Shown here: in pieces, positions 12,192 through 14,676 of the stretch
How the letters are laid out: every line of letters starts with the position of its first letter
Position numbering within the stretch: position 1 is the stretch's first letter
Origin: Candidatus Curtissbacteria bacterium
GTDB taxonomy: Bacteria > Patescibacteriota > Microgenomatia > Curtissbacterales > GWA2-41-24
Direction of reading: 5' to 3'
NCBI GenBank assembly: GCA_016187105.1
Contig: JACPKK010000004.1
Coordinates: forward strand, 1-14,676
DNA length: 14,676 nt
Program-made: the position numbers and the translations under genes
Notes under the pieces: generated by a model
The model's input: only the letters and a program-made list of their open reading frames with translations
The model's database searches: none
What the model was told of the DNA's origin: nothing

Positions 12192-12449
12192 TTAACGGGA
12201 GAATTTATTATAGACCTTGGCTAAAAGGTAGCCAAACAGCCAGGAGACTGTGCCGACGGCAATTATGACCCCCAGAAAGTTGGCAAGGTTTGGTTTGGGA
12301 ACAAGAGCGGCAAAATCAGCACCCATGAACTGGCTGTTTAAGGCAAGCTTAAAAAATGGCGGGGCGACGATTTGGAGGATATAAAAGATAATATAAAGAA
12401 CTATGGTTGCGGCGGCAAAGGAGGCGGCGAGGGGGACTGGTTTCAACAT
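12192..12449 (-). CDS. small two-helix membrane protein, DUF5676-like
   Basis: An 85-aa integral membrane protein with two hydrophobic helices (about 5-32 and 58-78), a short loop containing PKPNLANF, and a basic C-terminus ending YNKFSR. The pattern of two helices with a final G-x-LLAK-x-YN resembles DUF5676 proteins, whose function is unknown; this assignment is tentative. The gene is monocistronic and converges on the SGNH gene. A perfect TATAAT (12461-12456) followed by TAAATT stands exactly 6 bases before the ATG, giving a leaderless mRNA with no Shine-Dalgarno sequence. Confidence 0.75.
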   Translation of the reverse strand: MLKPVPLAASFAAATIVLYIIFYILQIVAPPFFKLALNSQFMGADFAALVPKPNLANFLGVIIAVGTVSWLFGYLLAKVYNKFSR

Positions 12450-12455
12450 AATTTA

Positions 12456-12461
12456 ATTATA
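12456..12461 (-). promoter_or_regulatory. -10 element TATAAT, 6 bases before the DUF5676-like ATG
   Basis: A perfect hexamer on the minus strand with N6 spacing to ATG 12449. No -35 resembling TTGACA is found 16-18 bases further upstream. Confidence 0.6.
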
Positions 12462-12530
12462 TCTTAAAACAATATTGAAAAAGAGAGCTTATTCAATCTA
12501 TCCCCAGAATTGAATAAAGAATTTAACCTG

Positions 12531-12547
12531 TTGACAGTGTTTACACT
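12531..12547 (+). promoter_or_regulatory. TTGACA box overlapping an AGTGT-TT-ACACT dyad
   Basis: A consensus -35 TTGACA (12531-12536) shares its last base with a 12-base dyad AGTGT-TT-ACACT (12536-12547). The -10 at the right distance is poor (AACGAT, 12555-12560, N18). The dyad could be an operator over the spacer of a regulated promoter for the candidate RNA below. Confidence 0.4.
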
Positions 12548-12562
12548 TCTTTGCAACGATGG

Positions 12563-12653
12563 AGTCAGACCCACATTTATTTTGGGTCATAGCCCTTTCA
12601 GTTAAGGTACTGGCCAGTATTAAAAGACTCTATGCGCATAGAGTCTTTTTTTT
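12563..12653 (+). ncRNA. candidate small RNA of about 90 nt ending in a strong terminator
   Basis: Between a TTGACA box and a perfect terminator there is no credible ORF but a chain of structures: hairpin GACCCA/TGGGTC (12568-12588, 9-base loop), a 12-base palindrome TACTGGCCAGTA (12608-12619), and the terminator (12622-12653). No gene ends just before this terminator on the plus strand, since the adjoining DUF5676-like gene is divergent, so the terminator must serve its own transcript. I do not recognise a known RNA family. Confidence 0.45.
12622..12653 (+). terminator. intrinsic terminator, 14-bp perfect stem plus T8
   Basis: AAAAGACTCTATGC and GCATAGAGTCTTTT form a perfect 28-base palindrome (12622-12649), and the T run extends to 12653. 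Confidence 0.85.
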
Positions 12654-12950
12654 GGGGTTTGGTCGACAGATTTGCAATCAGAAAACGCTCGGCCGACATT
12701 TTTTGCTCGGGGTCCTGTCGCCAGTTTCCCTCCCGCCAGTGCTCGTTGACTCGTGATTCGATATGTTGAAATGGCTCCAATTGGTCAACTGCGCGCTGTC
12801 GGGAGCCCTTCTACTGGCGCCACCCCTTAGGCGGAGTTTATCCTGAGCGAAGTCGAAGGATCATGTTTCTGATCTTGCCAACCTGTCACCCCGTTTTTTG
12901 TGCAGCTATTTGATTTAGAAGTATATGGGGGAGTAAAATTCGTTTTAAAT
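12654..12950. other. gene-poor region with scattered inverted repeats
   Basis: I see no convincing gene here. Contents include GGCTCC/GGAGCC (12773-12806), GTTGAC/GTCAAC (12745-12788), the palindromes TCGGCCGA and CCAATTGG, a G+C-rich stretch, and a REP-like repeat (12840-12861). A 60-codon minus-strand frame crosses the region but also runs through the terminator palindrome and has no recognisable features. Confidence 0.5.
12840..12861. repeat. REP-like repeat (CCTGAGCGAAGTCGAAGG type)
   Basis: ATCCT...AGGAT encloses GAGCGAAGTCGA. Read on the minus strand it is the TTCGACTTCGCTCAGG word that translates as STSLR. From memory this kind of repeat is scattered in many environmental bacterial genomes. 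The copy inside the glycosyltransferase gene (10364-10384) is of the sister type. Confidence 0.65.
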
Positions 12951-13442
12951 ATGGCTAAGGTTGAACCATCCCAATACTTCAATAGCCCGACCTGGGGCCG
13001 CTTAGAATGGCAGCAGGCGCTTTCCAAGATGATTGCCTTTATGGGGACGGATACCGGGGCAACATACGAGGTTATAATCGGTACGGATTCGGAGGCGCAG
13101 AATGGGACGGCGGACTTTGTCTGCGCTCTTATCGTTCATAAGAAGGGCCGTGGGGGTGTTTATTTCTGGTCGAGGCAGACCATTGAGAATATACATTCGA
13201 TGAAGGCAAGGATTTGGCAAGAGGCGTTAATTTCGCTGACGCTGGCCGAAAAGCTGGTTGGCGATTTTGCGGATATGGGGCTATTTGATTTAAATTTGGA
13301 AATTCATGTGGATGTGGGGCCGAACGGGCCGACGCGGGAGATGATTGCGGAAATTGTGGGGATGATTCGCGCCAACGGCTTTAAGGTGGCCACAAAGCCT
13401 GCCTCATGGGGCGCCAGCCATGTGGCGGATAGACATGTATAG
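12951..13442 (+). CDS. YkuK/DUF458-type RNase H-like protein
   Basis: A 163-aa cytoplasmic protein matching the YkuK (DUF458) family, predicted to have the RNase H fold; its substrate is unknown. Visible features are the first strand IIGTDSEAQ with Asp46, the FVCALIVHKKGRGGVYFWSR hairpin (57-75), helix residue Glu91 in RIWQEAL, the strand LEIHVDVGPNG with Asp121, and the final GASHVADRHV with Asp160, a plausible D-E-D-D metal site. The start at ATG 12951 removes an unlikely GTG extension from 12900. TAAAAT lies 11 bases upstream as a possible -10, with no Shine-Dalgarno sequence before the ATG. A large hairpin terminator follows. Confidence 0.87.
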   Translation: MAKVEPSQYFNSPTWGRLEWQQALSKMIAFMGTDTGATYEVIIGTDSEAQNGTADFVCALIVHKKGRGGVYFWSRQTIENIHSMKARIWQEALISLTLAEKLVGDFADMGLFDLNLEIHVDVGPNGPTREMIAEIVGMIRANGFKVATKPASWGASHVADRHV

Positions 13443-13448
13443 TTTTCC

Positions 13449-13517
13449 CCCGCCAAATCTTACTTCTCGCCTTTTCATTATTATTCATAAACGGCTCGAA
13501 GAGCGATTTTAGGCGGG
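13449..13517. repeat. long-range inverted repeat after the YkuK-like gene
   Basis: CCCGCCAAATC (13449-13459) faces GATTTTAGGCGGG (13505-13517), differing by a two-base bulge, and encloses a small GCTC-GAA-GAGC hairpin (13494-13504). It abuts the terminator hairpin, whose left arm begins at the last G. Confidence 0.65.
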
Positions 13518-13568
13518 TAAACAAAACAAAAGCCCACGTCAAACGCGATGGGCTTCTGTTTACTTTTT
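13517..13568 (+). terminator. intrinsic terminator of the YkuK-like gene
   Basis: The inner stem AAGCCCA/TGGGCTT (13530-13536/13549-13555) is extended by an outer stem GTAAACA/TGTTTAC (13517-13523/13557-13563), followed by five T residues (13564-13568). Confidence 0.8.
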
Positions 13569-13576
13569 CGTCAATT

Positions 13577-13640
13577 GTTAATGGTTTATCGTTAATCGGG
13601 ATTGCGAATTGCCCGATGAACTATGAACGATAAACGATAC
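13577..13640. repeat. intergenic palindromic element with 7-bp-unit arms
   Basis: The left arm has units GTTAATG, GTTTATC, GTTAATC then GGG (13577-13600). After the 11-base loop ATTGCGAATTG come CCC and the reverse-complement units GATGAAC, TATGAAC, GATAAAC, GATAC (13612-13640). Three aligned 7-mers match at 5, 5 and 6 positions. It has the same architecture as the element in tkt at 5805-5972 but a different unit sequence. Confidence 0.82.
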
Positions 13641-13641
13641 A

Positions 13642-14235
13642 CTATCGTCGGCGTTTTCGAGCCGTTTTTCTACTGGTTGCTTGCCTCTTTTTGTTTGCTA
13701 CTTCAACTTCTTCGTCTTCCTCTTTGGTGTACCACCAGGCGGCAATGATAATTAAGGCAACAACGACTAAGATGACAAAAGCAGTGTTTTTGTCAAAGCC
13801 CGAGGCGGTCGAGGAAGGGGTAGCCGCCGGAGCGACTGTGAATTTAACGGTGGTAATTTGCGCCGGTATGAGGGAGGTGTGGTTATTATTAACGATTTCG
13901 GCAACCAGAGTGTGGTCGCCGGGAGTAACGCCAGAGAAAGTATGCGTGTCTGTGGTGACTTTTATTGCCGATTCGTTGGTGAGGGTGTCGTCGTCAAGCC
14001 AGAGATGAATATGGCCTTGACCAAGTTGCGGAAGGGCACTGGTTTGATAGTCGGTCAGCTCTAAATTTTCTACAGAGATCAGGACCGGAACGGTATTTCC
14101 GTAAATAGTTTGGGCCGGGCCGGGGGTTAAGATTTTAAGTGAAGGTGCGGCTTGTGAGCTTTGAGCTAAGGCTGGAGTAGCAAAAACTGCCACGAAGGCA
14201 GTTACAAGGGCGGTACTGGTAATGAACTTTTGCAT
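13642..14235 (-). CDS. exported, C-terminally membrane-anchored beta-domain protein
   Basis: From ATG 14235 (197 aa) the protein begins with a classical signal peptide, MQKF followed by a hydrophobic core and the cleavage site ALA-QSS after residue 24. The extracellular part (about 30-135) looks like an immunoglobulin-like or DUF4399-like beta domain, with GQGHIHLWLDD (72-82) and GDHTLVAEIVNNNHTSL (106-122); its histidines could bind metal, but that is a guess. A Pro/Ser/Thr spacer, a transmembrane helix (about 151-169) and a strongly charged tail, acidic then rich in Lys and Arg (ending RKRRR), follow. The alternative ATG at 14256 overlaps the -10 and would weaken the signal peptide. The protein is oriented with its basic tail in the cytoplasm. 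Function unknown. Confidence 0.8.
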   Translation of the reverse strand: MQKFITSTALVTAFVAVFATPALAQSSQAAPSLKILTPGPAQTIYGNTVPVLISVENLELTDYQTSALPQLGQGHIHLWLDDDTLTNESAIKVTTDTHTFSGVTPGDHTLVAEIVNNNHTSLIPAQITTVKFTVAPAATPSSTASGFDKNTAFVILVVVALIIIAAWWYTKEEDEEVEVANKKRQATSRKTARKRRR

Positions 14236-14254
14236 TTGTTCTTTGACGCCAATC

Positions 14255-14285
14255 ATTCTATGACGTGGGTACTTTGGGGTGTCAA
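14255..14285 (-). promoter_or_regulatory. promoter of the exported protein gene
   Basis: On the minus strand a consensus TTGACA (14285-14280) is followed by CATAGA at 17 bases or TAGAAT (14260-14255) at 19 bases. Either places initiation before ATG 14235 with a leader of under about 20 bases and argues against the ATG at 14256. Confidence 0.55.
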
Positions 14286-14380
14286 TAGTGATTTATTTTT
14301 ACCCGAATAAGGCCAAAATCTGGGTAGTTTTTTTACTTATCTGGCAATTAAGATTTTTGAGTGCCAAAAATTTTAAAAAA
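14286..14380. other. short intergenic stretch, weak hairpins only
   Basis: TACCC (14300-14304) and GGGTA (14322-14326), followed by seven T, form a weak terminator-like hairpin on the plus strand with no gene ahead of it. TGGCA/TGCCA (14342-14366) is a second weak hairpin. No gene is seen. Confidence 0.35.
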
Positions 14381-14500
14381 AATTTCTAATTTCTAATTAT
14401 TCTAATTTCTAAATAATTTTTTAAATCACAATGTCCTAATTTGGAACTTTTATCATTGGTGCTTATTTAGGTTAATTAAAAATTAGATCAATTAGAAATT
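14381..14500. repeat. AT-rich palindromic element with TTTCTAA units upstream of trxB
   Basis: The left arm (14381-14411) repeats TTTCTAA / TTATTCTAA. The right arm (14478-14500) holds AATTAG, ATC and AATTAGAAATT, the reverse complement. The outer 11 bases AATTTCTAATT pair perfectly, followed after a 2-base bulge by TCTAATT. The core (about 14416-14470) contains no ORF. The element ends 9 bases before the trxB -10. Confidence 0.75.
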
Positions 14501-14508
14501 CTCTCTGA

Positions 14509-14514
14509 TATAAT
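14509..14514 (+). promoter_or_regulatory. -10 element TATAAT upstream of trxB
   Basis: A perfect TATAAT stands 10 bases before ATG 14525, as for the ZIP gene, predicting a leader of about 4 bases. No Shine-Dalgarno sequence is present. Confidence 0.55.
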
Positions 14515-14524
14515 CAATGGACGT

Positions 14525-14676
14525 ATGGCAGACGAAATTCGTAACGTTATCATCATCGGTTCTGGGCCGGCGGGTCTGACGGCGGCGCTTTACGCGGCGC
14601 GGGCAAATCTTAAACCACTGGTGTTTTCCGGCGGCGGCAAGTGGGGCGGTCAGTTGATGCTGACGACGGATGTGGA
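14525..14676 (+). CDS. trxB: thioredoxin reductase (partial, N-terminus only)
   Basis: The first 50 residues of a FAD-dependent thioredoxin reductase are visible; the gene runs off the window. The FAD-binding Rossmann motif is VIIIGSGPAGLTAALYAARA (8-27) with GSGPAG at 12-17, followed by the family-typical strand PLVFSGG and the GGQLMLTTDV segment (41-50), which matches the conserved GGQL.TTTEVEN region of TrxB. It would recycle thioredoxin, the expected electron donor for MsrA at the other end of the window. The catalytic CxxC and NADPH domain lie beyond the window, so a ferredoxin-NADP reductase-like relative is not fully excluded. Confidence 0.9.
   Translation, partial: MADEIRNVIIIGSGPAGLTAALYAARANLKPLVFSGGGKWGGQLMLTTDV

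Noticed and set aside
12559..12756. Plus-strand 65-codon open frame after the TTGACA box
   Set aside because: It runs straight through the 28-base terminator palindrome and T8 run, has no recognisable motif, and overlaps structures better explained as an RNA.
12598..12780. Minus-strand 60-codon open frame
   Set aside because: It also reads through the terminator palindrome, lacks a start context, and I recognise no family features; kept as noncoding.
12827..13027. Minus-strand frame ending DPSTSLRINSA
   Set aside because: It overlaps the YkuK-like gene on the other strand; the STSLR ending only reflects the REP-like repeat read in this frame.
14300..14334. Terminator-like TACCC/GGGTA hairpin with seven T
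   Set aside because: The stem is only 5 bp with a 17-base loop and no plus-strand gene precedes it.

Overview
The window looks like chromosomal DNA of a Patescibacteria (Candidate Phyla Radiation) bacterium, most likely of the Microgenomates group. This is inferred from gene content: a VanW-like protein, a small CxxC/Cx4C protein overlapping a membrane-anchored polysaccharide deacetylase, a small bPH-like protein, a compact transketolase, GT-C glycosyltransferases, and very short intergenic gaps. No rRNA, phage, transposase or CRISPR genes are visible. The window ends inside a thioredoxin reductase gene.

Layout. 1-340: tRNA-Asn(GUU) on the minus strand with an encoded CCA, then a promoter and leader hairpin for a small unknown gene (340-696). 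686-2601: a minus-strand envelope/repair group (PAP2 phosphatase, VanW-like protein, MsrA). 2599-2699: a divergent promoter region with a 36-bp tandem duplication in front of an RsuA/RluB pseudouridine synthase, followed by a ZIP metal transporter. 4194-5361: small zinc-ribbon-like protein and polysaccharide deacetylase. 5405-7483: transketolase carrying two in-frame palindromic insertions. 7439-9390: bPH-like protein, Crp/Fnr regulator and SAM methyltransferase. 9447-12150: GT-C glycosyltransferase overlapping an SGNH-hydrolase-like protein. 12192-13442: DUF5676-like membrane protein, a candidate small RNA with a strong terminator, a REP-like scar and a YkuK/DUF458 RNase H-like protein. 13577-14676: two intergenic palindromic repeat elements, an exported anchored protein and the start of trxB.

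Two themes cut across the genes. First, many genes have a -10 hexamer placed exactly 6 (or 7) bases before ATG and no Shine-Dalgarno sequence, which predicts leaderless mRNAs: TATAAT-N6-ATG at msrA, tkt and the DUF5676-like gene, TACAAT-N6-ATG at the PAP2 gene, TATTAA-N6-ATG at rluB, and TAGAAT-N7-ATG at the methyltransferase. Second, the window carries a set of palindromic elements whose arms are built from tandem 7-bp or 9-bp units facing their own reverse complements. Two of them are inserted in frame inside transketolase. A related 22-base core is shared between transketolase and the GT-C glycosyltransferase, also in frame. The same architecture recurs in two intergenic regions. These resemble Rickettsia palindromic elements in behaviour but not in sequence, and they are the best candidates for something poorly described here.

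Functionally the window is mostly cell-surface work (lipid phosphatase, VanW-like, deacetylase, glycosyltransferase, SGNH, exported anchored protein), together with the non-oxidative pentose phosphate step (transketolase), redox repair (MsrA, TrxB), metal uptake (ZIP) and rRNA modification (RluB).
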